DNA from: Actinomycetota bacterium
GTDB taxonomy: Bacteria > Actinomycetota > Actinomycetes > S36-B12 > CAIYMF01
NCBI GenBank assembly: GCA_009697815.1
Contig: WLRQ01000009.1
Span: 1 to 62,824, forward strand
Direction: 5' to 3'
Length of the DNA stretch: 62,824 nucleotides
Positions within the stretch are counted from its first letter, which is position 1; every line of letters begins with the position of its first letter. The position numbers were made by a program, and so were the translations under genes. Below the pieces are notes generated by a model. It had not been told where the DNA came from. It ran no database searches and saw only the letters and a program-made list of their open reading frames with translations. Positions 30,824-42,448 of this stretch are shown in pieces.

Positions 30824-31711
30824 ATGGCCGTCGTCACAATGAAGCAGCTGCTCGAGAGCGGCGTCCACTTCGGGCACCAGACCCGACGTTGGAACCCCAA
30901 GATGAAGCGTTTCATCTTCAATGAGCGCAACGGCATCTACATCATCGACCTCCAGCAGTCGCTGACCTACATCGACCGTGCGTACGAGTTCATCCGCGAG
31001 ACCGTCTCCCATGGCGGTTCGGTCATGTTCATCGGCACCAAGCGCCAGGCGCAGGAGCCGGTTGCCGAGCAGGCCACGCGCGTCGGTATGCCCTATGTCA
31101 ACCAGCGTTGGCTCGGTGGAATGCTCACCAACTTCACCACCGTCTTCAAGCGCCTCCAGCGCCTCAAGGAGCTCGAGCTCCTCGACTACGACGACGTCGC
31201 CGGCTCCGGCATGACCAAGAAGGAGCTGCTCGTCCTCAAGCGCGAGAAGGACAAGCTCGACAAGACCCTCGGTGGTATCCGCGACATGACCAAGATCCCG
31301 AGTGCGGTGTGGATCGTCGACACCAACAAGGAGCACATCGCGGTCGCCGAGGCCCGTAAGCTCGGCATCCCCGTCGTCGCGATCCTCGACAGCAACTGCG
31401 ACCCCGATGTGGTCGACTTCCCGATCCCCGGCAACGACGATGCGATCCGCGCGGTGTCTCTCCTGACTCGTGTCATCGCAGATGCGGTTGCCGAGGGCCT
31501 CATGGCCCGTGCGGGCCGTGGTCGCGCCGATGCGGCCGCCGAGGGCGAGCTCGCCACCGACGAGCCTCTCGCCGCATGGGAGGCCGAACTTCTGGCACCT
31601 GTCGAGGTCGTCGTCGAAGCACCCGCCGACATCGTCGTCGAGGCACCTGCCGACATCGTCGTCGAGGCACCTGCCGCTGACGCCACCGAGGCCCCGGCCG
31701 ACCAGGCCTGA
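30824..31711 (+). CDS. rpsB: Small ribosomal subunit protein uS2 with repetitive tail
   Basis: The N-terminal 230 residues are canonical uS2: [56 protein letters not shown] and the signature [20 protein letters not shown]. The rest, to residue 295, is an A/E/V/P-rich extension with EAPADIVV units, similar in style to the tail on bS16 in this window. tsf follows after a hairpin, the universal rpsB-tsf-pyrH-frr order. Confidence 0.97.
   Translation: MAVVTMKQLLESGVHFGHQTRRWNPKMKRFIFNERNGIYIIDLQQSLTYIDRAYEFIRETVSHGGSVMFIGTKRQAQEPVAEQATRVGMPYVNQRWLGGMLTNFTTVFKRLQRLKELELLDYDDVAGSGMTKKELLVLKREKDKLDKTLGGIRDMTKIPSAVWIVDTNKEHIAVAEARKLGIPVVAILDSNCDPDVVDFPIPGNDDAIRAVSLLTRVIADAVAEGLMARAGRGRADAAAEGELATDEPLAAWEAELLAPVEVVVEAPADIVVEAPADIVVEAPAADATEAPADQA
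31616..31675 (+). repeat. 24-bp coding repeats in the rpsB tail
   Basis: Two full 24-bp units (31616-31639, 31640-31663; the second reads GAGGCACCTGCCGACATCGT followed by CGTC) and a 12-base partial third encode [11 protein letters not shown] identity is very high, which suggests recent duplication by slippage. Confidence 0.85.
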
Positions 31712-31730
31712 GCCACTTCGCACGATCTGG

Positions 31731-31772
31731 CCTGCGGCCTGGTCCGGCCCTCGGGCCGCTCCGGGCCGCAGG
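31731..31772 (+). terminator. Two-tier hairpin between rpsB and tsf
   Basis: The outer 9-bp stem CCTGCGGCC (31731-31739) / GGCCGCAGG (31764-31772) encloses an inner stem CGGCC (31745-31749) / GGCCG (31754-31758) with loop CTCG. It lies 20 bases after the rpsB stop. It probably attenuates transcription between S2 and the more weakly needed downstream genes. Confidence 0.55.
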
Positions 31773-31814
31773 CGCGAGAACCCGAGTTCACTTCCGATGA
31801 AAGAGAGTCACGCC

Positions 31815-33522
<1,708 letters not shown>

Positions 33523-33604
33523 GAGAGCGCCCCGCCCTATCAGCCCCGCTGAACCGAGCCCGACCACCATGTTCGTCACCAGATTTGACCCGAGGAGTTC
33601 CCAG

Positions 33605-34162
33605 GTGATCGACGACACCCTGCTCGAGGCCGAGGCCAAGATGGACAAGGCCGTCGGCGTCGCCAAGGAGGACTTCGCGGGGATCCGCGCAGGCCGCGCG
33701 ACCGCAGCGATGTTCAGCAAGATCACCGCCGACTACTACGGCACGCCAACCCCGATCACGCAGATGGCGGGGTTCGCGGTGCCCGAGGCCAGGCTCGTGG
33801 TGATCACCCCTTACGACAAGGGTTCGATGACCGCGATCGAGCGCGCGATCCGCGACTCCGATCTTGGCGTCAATCCGGGCAATGACGGCGTCGTCATCCG
33901 GGTGGCTTTCCCCCAGTTAACCGAGGATCGCCGCAAGGAGTACATCAAGGTCGCACGTGCCAAGGCGGAAGATGCGCGAATCTCGGTCCGCAGTATCCGC
34001 CGGCACGCGAAGGACGTCCTCGAGAAGATGATCAAGGACAGTGTCGTCGGCGAGGATGACGTGCGACGTGCCGAAAAGGCCCTCGACGAGACCACCCAGA
34101 AGTACGTCGCCGCGATCGACGACCTCCTCAAGCACAAGGAGGTCGAGCTGCTCGAGGTCTGA
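33605..34162 (+). CDS. frr: Ribosome recycling factor
   Basis: RRF splits post-termination ribosomes with EF-G. The 185-residue protein begins [20 protein letters not shown] and contains [49 protein letters not shown], and the tRNA-like domain ending [23 protein letters not shown] 33605 lies seven bases after GAGGAG (33592-33597). It is part of the rpsB-tsf-pyrH-frr run. Confidence 0.97.
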   Translation: MIDDTLLEAEAKMDKAVGVAKEDFAGIRAGRATAAMFSKITADYYGTPTPITQMAGFAVPEARLVVITPYDKGSMTAIERAIRDSDLGVNPGNDGVVIRVAFPQLTEDRRKEYIKVARAKAEDARISVRSIRRHAKDVLEKMIKDSVVGEDDVRRAEKALDETTQKYVAAIDDLLKHKEVELLEV

Positions 34163-34184
34163 CCACCTCCCAGCTCCTCCGCCT

Positions 34185-35033
34185 ATGGCAGAGCTCTCGC
34201 GCGACGACCAGTCGAGCGCCTCCGGGCGCGCCGGTCGCAATCTCGCGTCGGCGATCGTCGTCGGGCTGCTGCTCGGATTCGGTCTGGTACTCCTGCCGAT
34301 TGTGCTCGCCCCGTGGATCTTCTCCTTCGTTGTCGCGTTTGCCATGGTCGGTGGGGCCCACGAGTTGCACGGCGCCATGGCTTCCCGCGGTATCCGCCTG
34401 GTGCGGCTCCCGCTGTACATCGGCGTGTTCGCGATGGTCGAGGTTGCCTACTGGTACGGGCCCCTCCCGTTCCTCGCCGTGTTCGCCGCGACCGTGCTGC
34501 TCAGTTGTGGGCTCAGGCTCCGCCGCGGGCCGGACGGCTTCGTGGCCGACGTCGCCGCAACCGTGTTCGCGGCGAGCTACACCGGGTTGCTCGGTGGCTT
34601 CGCGGCACTCACATTGGCCTCATCGCAGGGCGGTGGCCGCGTCCTCACCTTCGTCATCCTCACCATCTGCAGCGATGTCGGGGGATATGCCGCAGGGGTA
34701 CTCGCGGGCCGTCATCCCATCGCGCCGAGCCTCTCGCCGAAGAAGTCGTGGGAAGGTTTCGTTGGTTCCCTTCTGCTGCAGGCGATTGCGGGCGTACTGC
34801 TGTTCACCCTGCTGCTGCACGCACCGTGGTGGCAGGGGCTCATCACGGGCCTGGTGCTCACCGTCACGGCCACGGTCGGAGACTTCGTGGAGTCGGCTGT
34901 GAAGCGCGATCTCGGGGTGAAGGACATGAGCTCGGTCCTTCCCGGTCACGGTGGCCTCATGGACCGCTTCGACTCACTGCTGCCGAACGCGTTCGCATCC
35001 TGGCTGCTGCTACGCGTGTTCCTCGGGCCCTGA
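34185..35033 (+). CDS. cdsA: Phosphatidate cytidylyltransferase
   Basis: CdsA makes CDP-diacylglycerol from phosphatidic acid and CTP at the membrane. The 282-residue protein has about seven or eight membrane segments. The C-terminal signature is complete: [20 protein letters not shown] followed by GLMDRFDS, preceded by the [11 protein letters not shown] substrate loop and the SDVGGYAAG Asp. ATG 34185 begins [10 protein letters not shown]. It lies 22 bases after frr and 26 before rlmN. Confidence 0.95.
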   Translation: MAELSRDDQSSASGRAGRNLASAIVVGLLLGFGLVLLPIVLAPWIFSFVVAFAMVGGAHELHGAMASRGIRLVRLPLYIGVFAMVEVAYWYGPLPFLAVFAATVLLSCGLRLRRGPDGFVADVAATVFAASYTGLLGGFAALTLASSQGGGRVLTFVILTICSDVGGYAAGVLAGRHPIAPSLSPKKSWEGFVGSLLLQAIAGVLLFTLLLHAPWWQGLITGLVLTVTATVGDFVESAVKRDLGVKDMSSVLPGHGGLMDRFDSLLPNAFASWLLLRVFLGP

Positions 35034-35059
35034 TCCCCCGTGCGACACTCGTCCATGAC

Positions 35060-36187
35060 ATGACTGAGGACCTCGAGACTCCACGCAAGCCCCGGGTGGG
35101 CGAGCTCACCTTCGACGAGCCCCGACGGCGCAAGCCCCCGCGGCATCTCGCCGACCTGACCGCAGCCGAGCGGCGCGAGGCGGTCGTGGCACTGGGCCTG
35201 CCAGCGTTCCGGGCCGATCAGGTGTCGCGTCACTACTTCACGCGTCTCTCGAATGACCCGAGCGAATGGTCTGACGTGCCTGCCGCGCAGCGCGACCAGA
35301 TTGCCACCGAGCTCACCCCCGCGCTGATGTCGCCGGTGCGCGAGCTCACCTGTGACGAGGGCATGACCCGCAAGACTGTCTGGCGACTCTTCGACGGCGC
35401 ACTCGTCGAGAGTGTGCTGATGCGCTACCCCGGTCGCGTGACGATGTGCGTGTCGAGTCAGGCGGGGTGCGGCATGAACTGCCCGTTCTGCGCGACGGGC
35501 CAGGCCGGACTCACCCGCAATATGAGCACTGCTGAGATCGTCGAACAGGTTGTGGCCGGGGCGCGCACGATCGCCTCCGGCGTGGTGCCGGGAGGCCCGG
35601 CTCGGGTCTCCAATGTCGTCTTCATGGGTATGGGCGAGCCCATGGCCAACTACAAGTCGGTGGTGGGTGCCGTTCGGCGTCTGGTCGAGAAGAGCCCGGG
35701 GGGCCTAGGTATGTCGGCCCGCGGGATCACGGTTTCCACCGTTGGCCTTGTCCCGCGGATGCATGAACTGGCAACCGAGGGCCTGCCCGTCACGCTCGCT
35801 CTGTCACTCCACGCCCCAGACGATGAACTACGTGACACCCTCGTGCCGGTCAATACCCGGTGGAAGGTCACCGAGGTGCTGGATGCGGCATGGGACTACG
35901 CGCGTATCACCGGCCGACGTGTCTCGATCGAGTACGCGCTCATCAAGGATGTCAACGACCAGGCTTGGCGGGCCGAGCTGCTCGCCAAGCGTCTGCGGGG
36001 CAAGCTCGTGCACGTCAACCTCATCCCGCTCAACCCCACCCCGGGATCGAAGTGGACCGCATCGCGGCCGGAGGACGAGCGGGAGTTCGTTCGTCGCCTC
36101 GAGGCCGGCGGAGTGGCTGTGACGGTGCGCGACACCAGAGGCCGCGAGATCGACGGAGCGTGCGGGCAACTCGCGGCGGCCGAGTAG
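35060..36187 (+). CDS. rlmN: Dual-specificity 23S rRNA/tRNA adenine-C2 methyltransferase RlmN
   Basis: RlmN is a radical SAM enzyme methylating C2 of A2503 in 23S rRNA and A37 in tRNA. The 375-residue protein has the [4Fe-4S] motif CGMNCPFC (Cys137, 141, 144), the [13 protein letters not shown]-binding region, and the C-terminal catalytic Cys in [11 protein letters not shown]; the second catalytic Cys is in [16 protein letters not shown] or nearby. ATG 35060 is chosen as the most plausible family start. The frame is open much further upstream, but that region belongs to cdsA. Confidence 0.95.
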   Translation: MTEDLETPRKPRVGELTFDEPRRRKPPRHLADLTAAERREAVVALGLPAFRADQVSRHYFTRLSNDPSEWSDVPAAQRDQIATELTPALMSPVRELTCDEGMTRKTVWRLFDGALVESVLMRYPGRVTMCVSSQAGCGMNCPFCATGQAGLTRNMSTAEIVEQVVAGARTIASGVVPGGPARVSNVVFMGMGEPMANYKSVVGAVRRLVEKSPGGLGMSARGITVSTVGLVPRMHELATEGLPVTLALSLHAPDDELRDTLVPVNTRWKVTEVLDAAWDYARITGRRVSIEYALIKDVNDQAWRAELLAKRLRGKLVHVNLIPLNPTPGSKWTASRPEDEREFVRRLEAGGVAVTVRDTRGREIDGACGQLAAAE

Positions 36188-36256
36188 GGTCACGCGCAGT
36201 GTGTGTGGTTCTCGCGCGCCCAGCGGTTCGGAGCATCTCAGAGACCGGAGAAGTTC

Positions 36257-38158
36257 GTGGCGAAGGACATCAGCGGCCCCTACGCGAGCGCCCATGAGCT
36301 CAGCCTGAGCGACCCATCGGCCTTCTGGGGCGAGGCGGCCTCGGCCATCGACTGGTCTGTCGATCCGACCCAGGTGCTCGATTCCTCGGACGCCCCCTTC
36401 TATCGCTGGTTCACCGACGGCCGTCTCAACACCTGCTGGAATGCCCTTGACCGGCACGTCGCCGCAGGCCGGGGGGAGACCACAGCCCTGATCTACGACA
36501 GCCCGCTGACGGAAACGTCCTTCACCTATACCTACGCCAGGCTCCGTGACGAGGTCGCGACCTTTGCAGGGGCGCTTCGCGGCCTAGGTGTGGGTGTCGG
36601 TGATCGCGTGCTGATCTACATGCCCATGGTGCCCGAGGCGGTGATCGCCATGCTCGCGGTGGCGCGCCTGGGCGCGGTGCACTCGGTGGTCTTCGGGGGT
36701 TTCGCCTCACATGAGTTGGCAATCCGCATCGACGATGCCACCCCGAAGGTCGTGCTCTCTGCGTCGTGCGGACTCGAACCGGGTCGAGTCGTGGAGTACA
36801 TGCCACTTCTCGATGCCGCTCTCGAACTCGCCGAGCACCAGCCAGATGCGGTCGTCGTACTCGTACGACCCCAACACGTCGTCGACCTCGGAACGCGCGC
36901 ACTCGATTGGCGCGAGATCGTCGCTGCTGCCTCGCCTGTCGAGTGTGTGCCCGTGGCGGCCACGGATCCGCTCTACGTGCTCTACACCTCGGGCACCACG
37001 GGAAAGCCCAAGGGAATCGTGCGCGACAACGGCGGCCACGCCGTCGCACTGGCGTGGAGCATGCGCAATATCTACGACATCGGCCCGGGTGAGGTGTTCT
37101 GGGCGGCCAGCGATATCGGCTGGGTCGTCGGTCACTCCTACATCGTTTACGGTCCCTTGCTGGTCGGCGCCACCACGGTGCTCTACGAGGGAAAGCCGGT
37201 GGGAACGCCTGATGCGGGTGCGTTCTGGCGAGTCATCGCCGAACATGGCGTGAAGGCGATGTTCACCGCTCCTACGGCGTTCCGGGTAATCAGGAAGACC
37301 GACCCTGACGCGCTGCTGCTCGAAGGTCGTGACCTCTCGAAGTTTGAGACGTTGTTCCTCGCGGGTGAGCGGCTCGACCCGTCGACCCAGGACTGGGCCA
37401 CCACCACTCTGGGTGTCCCCGTCGTCGACCACTGGTGGCAGACCGAGACGGGCTGGGCGATCACCGCGAATCCGCGCGGGCTCGAGCCCATGGCGACCAA
37501 GTCAGGCTCGGCAAGTGTCGCGATGCCGGGGTATGACATCGTGATTCTCGATGACCACGGAAACCCCGTCGGCCGGGGGCGCGAGGGCAACATCTCGCTC
37601 CGGCTTCCGTTGCCTCCGGGAACCTTGCCCACCCTGTGGAATGACGACAGTCGGTACGTCGCCTCCTATCTCGCGGACGCCGAGGGCTTCTATGCCACGG
37701 GCGACGAAGGCATCATCGACGACGACGGCTATGTGTTCGTCATGGGTCGAACCGACGATGTGATCAACGTGGCGGGGCACCGGCTCTCGACCGGTTCGAT
37801 GGAGGGGGTCGTGGCAGGGCATCCCGCGGTCGCCGAGTGCGCGGTGATCGGGGTGGCCGATCCGATCAAGGGGCAGATCCCGCGTGCGTTCGTGGTGCTC
37901 AAGGCCGGTGTCGACTTAGATCCGGCCGTCCTCGAAAGTGAGATCGTGGCCGATGTGCGTCAGCGGATCGGCCCTGTCGCGGCCCTCAAATCAGTGGTGA
38001 TCGTGGCGGGCCTGCCAAAGACTCGGTCCGGCAAGATCCTTCGACGGACCATGCGCGGCATCGCCGACGGTCGGGATGAGGCCACTCCGAACACCATTGA
38101 GGATGCAAGCGTCCTGGAAGTAATGCGCCCGCTCCTGGCCCCGACTACATCTGGCTGA
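36257..38158 (+). CDS. prpE: Propionyl-CoA synthetase-like acyl-CoA ligase
   Basis: This 633-residue AMP-forming acyl-CoA synthetase of the acetyl/propionyl-CoA synthetase group would activate a short-chain acid with ATP and CoA. Motifs: an N-terminal ACAS segment (FWGEAASAIDW), YTSGTTGKPKGIVRDNGGHA (the RDNGGHAVAL string is typical of PrpE), WWQTETGWAI, YATGDEGIIDDDGYVFVMGR, and PKTRSGKILRRTMR with the acetylatable Lys. GTG 36257 lies six bases after GGAG. PrpE is more likely than Acs from these motifs; substrate choice is inferred. Confidence 0.88.
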   Translation: MAKDISGPYASAHELSLSDPSAFWGEAASAIDWSVDPTQVLDSSDAPFYRWFTDGRLNTCWNALDRHVAAGRGETTALIYDSPLTETSFTYTYARLRDEVATFAGALRGLGVGVGDRVLIYMPMVPEAVIAMLAVARLGAVHSVVFGGFASHELAIRIDDATPKVVLSASCGLEPGRVVEYMPLLDAALELAEHQPDAVVVLVRPQHVVDLGTRALDWREIVAAASPVECVPVAATDPLYVLYTSGTTGKPKGIVRDNGGHAVALAWSMRNIYDIGPGEVFWAASDIGWVVGHSYIVYGPLLVGATTVLYEGKPVGTPDAGAFWRVIAEHGVKAMFTAPTAFRVIRKTDPDALLLEGRDLSKFETLFLAGERLDPSTQDWATTTLGVPVVDHWWQTETGWAITANPRGLEPMATKSGSASVAMPGYDIVILDDHGNPVGRGREGNISLRLPLPPGTLPTLWNDDSRYVASYLADAEGFYATGDEGIIDDDGYVFVMGRTDDVINVAGHRLSTGSMEGVVAGHPAVAECAVIGVADPIKGQIPRAFVVLKAGVDLDPAVLESEIVADVRQRIGPVAALKSVVIVAGLPKTRSGKILRRTMRGIADGRDEATPNTIEDASVLEVMRPLLAPTTSG

Positions 38159-38168
38159 TCACCGCGCT

Positions 38169-38181
38169 CACGGCCGCCGTG
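38169..38181. terminator. Small hairpin between convergent genes
   Basis: CACGG-CCG-CCGTG forms a 5-bp stem in the 48-base gap between the prpE-like gene and the acyl-CoA dehydrogenase gene, which converge. It could terminate both, but it is short. Confidence 0.25.
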
Positions 38182-38206
38182 GATTCGCGCGCCGGGCGAG
38201 TGTTGT

Positions 38207-39385
38207 TCATCCGCGGTAGGCGGCTATGCCCGTGAGTGCCTCGCCCACGACGAGGGTGTGCATTTCGTTGGTGCCCTCGTAGGTGAAGACCGACTCGAGA
38301 TTGTTCATGTGCCGGATCACCGGGTACTCAAGCGTGATTCCGTTGGCACCGAGGATCGAGCGGCACTCGCGAGCGATCGCCAACGCCTCACGGGCGTTGT
38401 TGAGTTTGCCGACGCTGATCTGTTCGGGTCGCACCTGGTGGGCATCCTTGAGCCTGCCGATGTGAAGGGCGAGTAGGAACCCCTTGTCGAGCTCGAGGGC
38501 CATGTCGGCAAACTTCTTCTGAGTCAATTGGAATCCGGCGATGGGCCGATCGAACTGAACGCGGTCGATGGCGTACGCGATCGCCGTCTCCAGGCAGTCA
38601 CGGGCCGCACCCAGGGTGCCAAACACGATTCCGAACCGGGCCTCGTTCAGGCATGAGAGCGGGCCGCGAAGGCCCGTGACATTCGGAAGGATCGCATCAG
38701 CCGGAAGGCGGAGGTCCTCAAAGGTGAGCTCGGAGGTGACCGATGCCCGAAGTGAGATCTTCTTGGTGATCTCGCGGGCTGTGAAGCCGGGGGTGTCGGT
38801 AGGGATGACGAAGCCGCGGATCCCATCGTCGGTGCCAGCCCACACCACCGCCACGTCGGCGACATTCCCGTTCGTGATCCACATCTTGGAGCCGTTGATC
38901 ACCCAGTCGTCACCGTCGCGGCGGGCGTGGGTGCGCATGCCCGCGGGGTCGGACCCGAAGTCGGCTTCGGTCAGGCCGAAGCAGCCGAGCGCCTCGCCGG
39001 AAGCCATGCGGGGGAGCCACTCGTTCTTCTGGGCCTCGGAGCCGAAGGCATGGATGCCATACATCGCCAGCGAACCGGTGACACTCACGAGGGAGCGGAG
39101 CCCGGAGTCGCCCGCCTCGAGCTCGAGACAGGCCAGCCCGTAGGCCACCGCGCTGGTGCCGGCGCAACCGTAGCCCTGGAGATGCATACCGAGGACGCCG
39201 AGTTCTCCGAGCTCGCGCGCAAGTTCACGTGCAGGGATGGTGCCGGCCTCGAACCAGCCGCCGATATGTGGCGTGACGCGGTCCTCGACCCACGAGCGCA
39301 CCACGTCGCGGATCGCGCGCTCCTCCTCGCTCAGGAGGGAGTCGAGGTCGAGGAGGGCGAAGGGCGACACGGGGGCGCGGGACAC
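38207..39385 (-). CDS. Acyl-CoA dehydrogenase, glutaryl-CoA dehydrogenase-like
   Basis: This 392-residue flavoprotein would introduce an alpha,beta double bond into an acyl-CoA (in GCDH also decarboxylating glutaryl-CoA to crotonyl-CoA). Motifs: CFGLTEADFGSDPAGMRTHA (FAD/substrate region), INGSKMWITNG, FDRPIAGFQLTQKKFADM, and the catalytic glutamate in TYEGTNEMHTLVVGEALTG, which resembles GCDH more than medium-chain enzymes. GTG 39385 follows GGAG by about six bases. Glutaryl-CoA comes from lysine or tryptophan breakdown; no electron-transfer flavoprotein gene is nearby. Confidence 0.85.
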   Translation of the reverse strand: MSRAPVSPFALLDLDSLLSEEERAIRDVVRSWVEDRVTPHIGGWFEAGTIPARELARELGELGVLGMHLQGYGCAGTSAVAYGLACLELEAGDSGLRSLVSVTGSLAMYGIHAFGSEAQKNEWLPRMASGEALGCFGLTEADFGSDPAGMRTHARRDGDDWVINGSKMWITNGNVADVAVVWAGTDDGIRGFVIPTDTPGFTAREITKKISLRASVTSELTFEDLRLPADAILPNVTGLRGPLSCLNEARFGIVFGTLGAARDCLETAIAYAIDRVQFDRPIAGFQLTQKKFADMALELDKGFLLALHIGRLKDAHQVRPEQISVGKLNNAREALAIARECRSILGANGITLEYPVIRHMNNLESVFTYEGTNEMHTLVVGEALTGIAAYRG

Positions 39386-39499
39386 GGCTTACTCCGGGGG
39401 CTGTGGTGGCTGAACCACGACGGTATCCAATATTCAGCCCCGACACCCGGCACGCCGGAGATGCCGGGGATGCCGGACGTGAGGAGCGCGACGCGACAG

Positions 39500-40438
39500 T
39501 CATGCAGTCGCCGACGATGGGCGCCGCACGAGCCGGAGCCGACCCTGTGAGATCGCGGCGCCCGCGAGCACGACAGCACCACCGACGGGTTGGTACCAGG
39601 CCAGGCGCTCACCGAGCACGAGGGCGCCGGTGACCACCGCGACCACGGGAAGCAGGTAGGTGACCGAGGCCAGGGTGGTCGCTCCGGCCACCGTGATGAT
39701 CCGGAAGTTGAGGGTGTAGGCCACCCCCGTGGAGATAACTCCGAGCGTCGTCAGCGCGGCGACTGGCCCGAGCGTCACGGCACTGTGGGTGACACCCGTG
39801 ACGAGCACCCAGGGAATCATGATGATCGCCGAGAACAGGATCTGCGTCGCCACCAAGGGGATGGCCTCGACATTGCCGCTCAGATGCTGACGCGTGTAGG
39901 GGAAGGCGATCGCGGGGCCCACTACTGAGGCGAGCACGAGTGCGACCCCGATCCAGCTCACCTCGCCGAAGCCGTTCCAGGCCCCGAGAACGACCAGCAC
40001 CCCACCGAACCCGATGAACAGCCCAAACGCGCGGGCGCGGGTGAGCACCTCCTCGTCGCGGTAGGCGGCCAGTACCACCACCAGAGTGGCGAGGGGCACG
40101 GTCGAGTTCAGGATCGCGGCAAGGCCGGAGGAGATGTAGCTCTGGCTGATCGAGATCAACGTTCCGGGCAGCACCGACATGAGGAGGGCGATGACCGCTA
40201 TATGCCCCCAGAGCGCCCGAGGGGGGAACCGGTGTCGACCGATGAGCATGAACGACAGCAAGGTGATGGTTCCGATCACCTGGCGCAGGAAAGACGATCC
40301 GACACCGGTGAATTCCTCGACGGAGACCTTCACCAGCATGAACGAGGAGCCCCAGATCAGGGCGAGGATGACGTAGTCCGGAAGCCACGCGCGCAGCGGA
40401 GGCAGATCGGCCGTCGACGTCGTGCCGGGTGTGGCCAT
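39500..40438 (-). CDS. EamA/DMT family transporter
   Basis: This 312-residue protein of about ten membrane segments has the two-fold EamA repeat: first half LPDYVILALIWGSSFMLVKV to VLGAWNG, second half SWIGVALVLASVVGPAIAFP to LGERLAWYQPVGGAVVLAGA. The family exports amino acids or metabolites. ATG 40438 gives a short cytosolic N-terminus. It is a single gene between the dehydrogenase and the radical SAM cluster on the same strand. The substrate is unknown. Confidence 0.9.
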   Translation of the reverse strand: MATPGTTSTADLPPLRAWLPDYVILALIWGSSFMLVKVSVEEFTGVGSSFLRQVIGTITLLSFMLIGRHRFPPRALWGHIAVIALLMSVLPGTLISISQSYISSGLAAILNSTVPLATLVVVLAAYRDEEVLTRARAFGLFIGFGGVLVVLGAWNGFGEVSWIGVALVLASVVGPAIAFPYTRQHLSGNVEAIPLVATQILFSAIIMIPWVLVTGVTHSAVTLGPVAALTTLGVISTGVAYTLNFRIITVAGATTLASVTYLLPVVAVVTGALVLGERLAWYQPVGGAVVLAGAAISQGRLRLVRRPSSATA

Positions 40439-40526
40439 ATGGGCACACTACGGATGTAGGTGGTCGGGCACCAACGCCTGGCTATGCGGGTGCAGCACTG
40501 GCGGGTGCGCCTTCCTGGATCAGTGA

Positions 40527-40862
40527 TCAGCCGAGCCAGCCCACGACCTCGCGTACGGCGAACACCACGCCCACCGCGCTCAACGCGGCGAGATAGATCA
40601 GCACGAGTCGTACATCGCGCAGGTAGCACCGGCTCTGCGTCAGCCCCGCGCGGTGCGCGCGCCAATAGCCCGCGAATCCCAGAAGGGCGAATCCGAGAAG
40701 TGCGAAGGGCCCGAGTAGCCACGCGATCAGTGCGATCGTGGCGAAGATGCACAGGCGCAAGGGATCGAAGGACCCCTCAGAGGGCCTCGTGATCTCCTCG
40801 GGCTCACCGCAGTCCGGTTGCCCTGGTATGGGGCGACCTGGAGTGCCGGCGGGCGAGGTCAT
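40527..40862 (-). CDS. Small membrane protein at the end of the Lgt-like/radical SAM operon
   Basis: The 111-residue protein has a polar N-terminus of about 32 residues (MTSPAGTPGRPIPGQP), then a hydrophobic hairpin (CIFATIALIAWLLGPFALLG, FALLGFAGYW) and a third segment (LVLIYLAALSAVGVVFAV) separated by the basic loop RAHRAGLTQSRCYLRDVR. I do not recognise a named family. ATG 40862 overlaps the radical SAM stop (ATGA), implying coupled translation and related function. It could be a membrane partner for the upstream enzyme. Confidence 0.75.
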   Translation of the reverse strand: MTSPAGTPGRPIPGQPDCGEPEEITRPSEGSFDPLRLCIFATIALIAWLLGPFALLGFALLGFAGYWRAHRAGLTQSRCYLRDVRLVLIYLAALSAVGVVFAVREVVGWLG

Positions 40863-42448
40863 GAGCGAGCCGCCACGGCTTCGACATGCGAGAGCCGCTG
40901 GGCGGCCAGCGCTGGCCAGGCCTGCACCGCGCAGAACGGGGCACATTGATCCTGAGTGTCGCTGCGGGTGCCCACATGGACGCAGCACTGGGTCAACCGT
41001 TCTTCGATCATCGTGTGCTGATCCATGAATGGCTTCACGGTCACGCGTACCACCCGCTCGCCGAGCATGCGGCGAAGGGCTTCGTCACGGCCCGGAAGCC
41101 CGAGGTTCGCCGCCACTTTCAGCAGTGTGCCCAAGCCGAGGTCGCAGGCATCGCACACATCGCGCCACATGGTCGTGACCGATGGGTGGCTCAGGCTGCT
41201 CTGTTCGCTGAGCAGGCCGAGCAGCGACTGTCGAACAGCCTTGCGGAGTTCTCGAGGCAGTTCGCGATCGGCGATGCGGTTGGCGACGAGGCCGAGATAT
41301 TCCTTGAGTCGGTCGACTCCCACCATGCCGACTAGTGAGCGCCACTCGCCTGAGTCGGTGCGCAGCATGTATCCGACGCTGGCGCAGTGCGGGTGCGAGC
41401 AGGGGAGTGCGGTGAGATCGCGCCATGTGACGGCTCCGTCGGTCTGCGGGCCGAGCCGGGCCAGTACTCCGGTGTGCGTGAGGCGGTTCATGGGGTCAAG
41501 CGGTTGTGCCCGGCCCGACCCGAACACCGGCTGGATCGAGACCCCGCCGACGTAGGGGGTGGCGAGTGCGGTCATGACGACATCGCCGATCTCGTCGTCG
41601 TTGACGCCCAGTGTGGCCGTCATCGTCAAGGTCGTGAAGATCGCTGCGGCGGACAGTCGCGACATCGCCTCATGTTTGATCGCGGTGAGATCCCCACCGC
41701 GGTGGTGGCGGGAGGATTCCGCCCGGAGTCCGTCGAACTGCAGGTAGACCTCGACCCGGTCACGGTGGCGGTGCAGGAGTGCGATCAGATCGTCGTCGCG
41801 TGCGACGAGAAGCCCGTTGGTGTTGATGAGGATGCGCACGATATTGCGTGCCGCGAGCTCATCGAGCAGGCGCGGGAGTTCCGGGTGAAGGGTCGGTTCG
41901 CCGCCGCTGAGCATGACGACATCGATCCGTCCGTTCTCCCGTGCAAGTCGCTGGTCGACGTTCGCCAGGATGGATTCCACTGGGACGATCCCCCCGAGGT
42001 CGGGGGAGGAGTCCGTGAAACACGTGGGGCAGCGAAGGTTGCACACCTCCACGATGTCCTCGAGCAGGATGCAGGTGTGCTGGGTTTGCATCTCGCCGAG
42101 GCCTTGGAGGTAGGCCCCGGGCACTGGGTCGAAGTTCCCGACGGTATCTGGCACATGCCACTTGGTGGGTGCTGTCCACTGCTCGAGGTAGTCGAGGATC
42201 TCAGGACTCTCGTCGTACAGGGTGCGGATGAAGCCGTGCGTGGGGCACCCGCGCTCGAGCCACACCTTGCCGTCTCGTTCGGCCAGCCAGCCCGACAGGC
42301 GCCGTACCTCGGTCAGTGGCTGTTCCACTTGTGCCGCATGGCATTGCGGGCAGAAGCAGTTGACGTAACGCCGGATCTTGTCCCCTCGCAGGGGCATTCC
42401 CTCGCCCCAGGTGAGCGGCACTGTGTCGGCGATCGGCACCCCTGTCAT
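40859..42448 (-). CDS. Radical SAM protein of the Tes/MJ0619-like family
   Basis: The 529-residue protein has an N-terminal cysteine cluster (Cys31, 33, 36, then CPTH at 68-71) resembling the zinc/rubredoxin-like part of archaeal MJ0619. The radical SAM motif CNLRCPTC is at 136-143, SGGEPTLHPE at 181-190, a further PCSHPHC, and a C-terminal Cys group (about 488-506, CCVH and CAPFC). Archaeal Tes joins lipid tails and bacterial relatives include Mss; others are methylases. It is linked by ATGA overlaps to membrane proteins on both sides. Substrate unknown; a role on lipids is inference. Confidence 0.75.
   Translation of the reverse strand: MTGVPIADTVPLTWGEGMPLRGDKIRRYVNCFCPQCHAAQVEQPLTEVRRLSGWLAERDGKVWLERGCPTHGFIRTLYDESPEILDYLEQWTAPTKWHVPDTVGNFDPVPGAYLQGLGEMQTQHTCILLEDIVEVCNLRCPTCFTDSSPDLGGIVPVESILANVDQRLARENGRIDVVMLSGGEPTLHPELPRLLDELAARNIVRILINTNGLLVARDDDLIALLHRHRDRVEVYLQFDGLRAESSRHHRGGDLTAIKHEAMSRLSAAAIFTTLTMTATLGVNDDEIGDVVMTALATPYVGGVSIQPVFGSGRAQPLDPMNRLTHTGVLARLGPQTDGAVTWRDLTALPCSHPHCASVGYMLRTDSGEWRSLVGMVGVDRLKEYLGLVANRIADRELPRELRKAVRQSLLGLLSEQSSLSHPSVTTMWRDVCDACDLGLGTLLKVAANLGLPGRDEALRRMLGERVVRVTVKPFMDQHTMIEERLTQCCVHVGTRSDTQDQCAPFCAVQAWPALAAQRLSHVEAVAARS

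Noticed and set aside
34313-35059. Long upstream extension of the rlmN frame
   Set aside because: It overlaps cdsA in another frame; RlmN family members start near ATG 35060.
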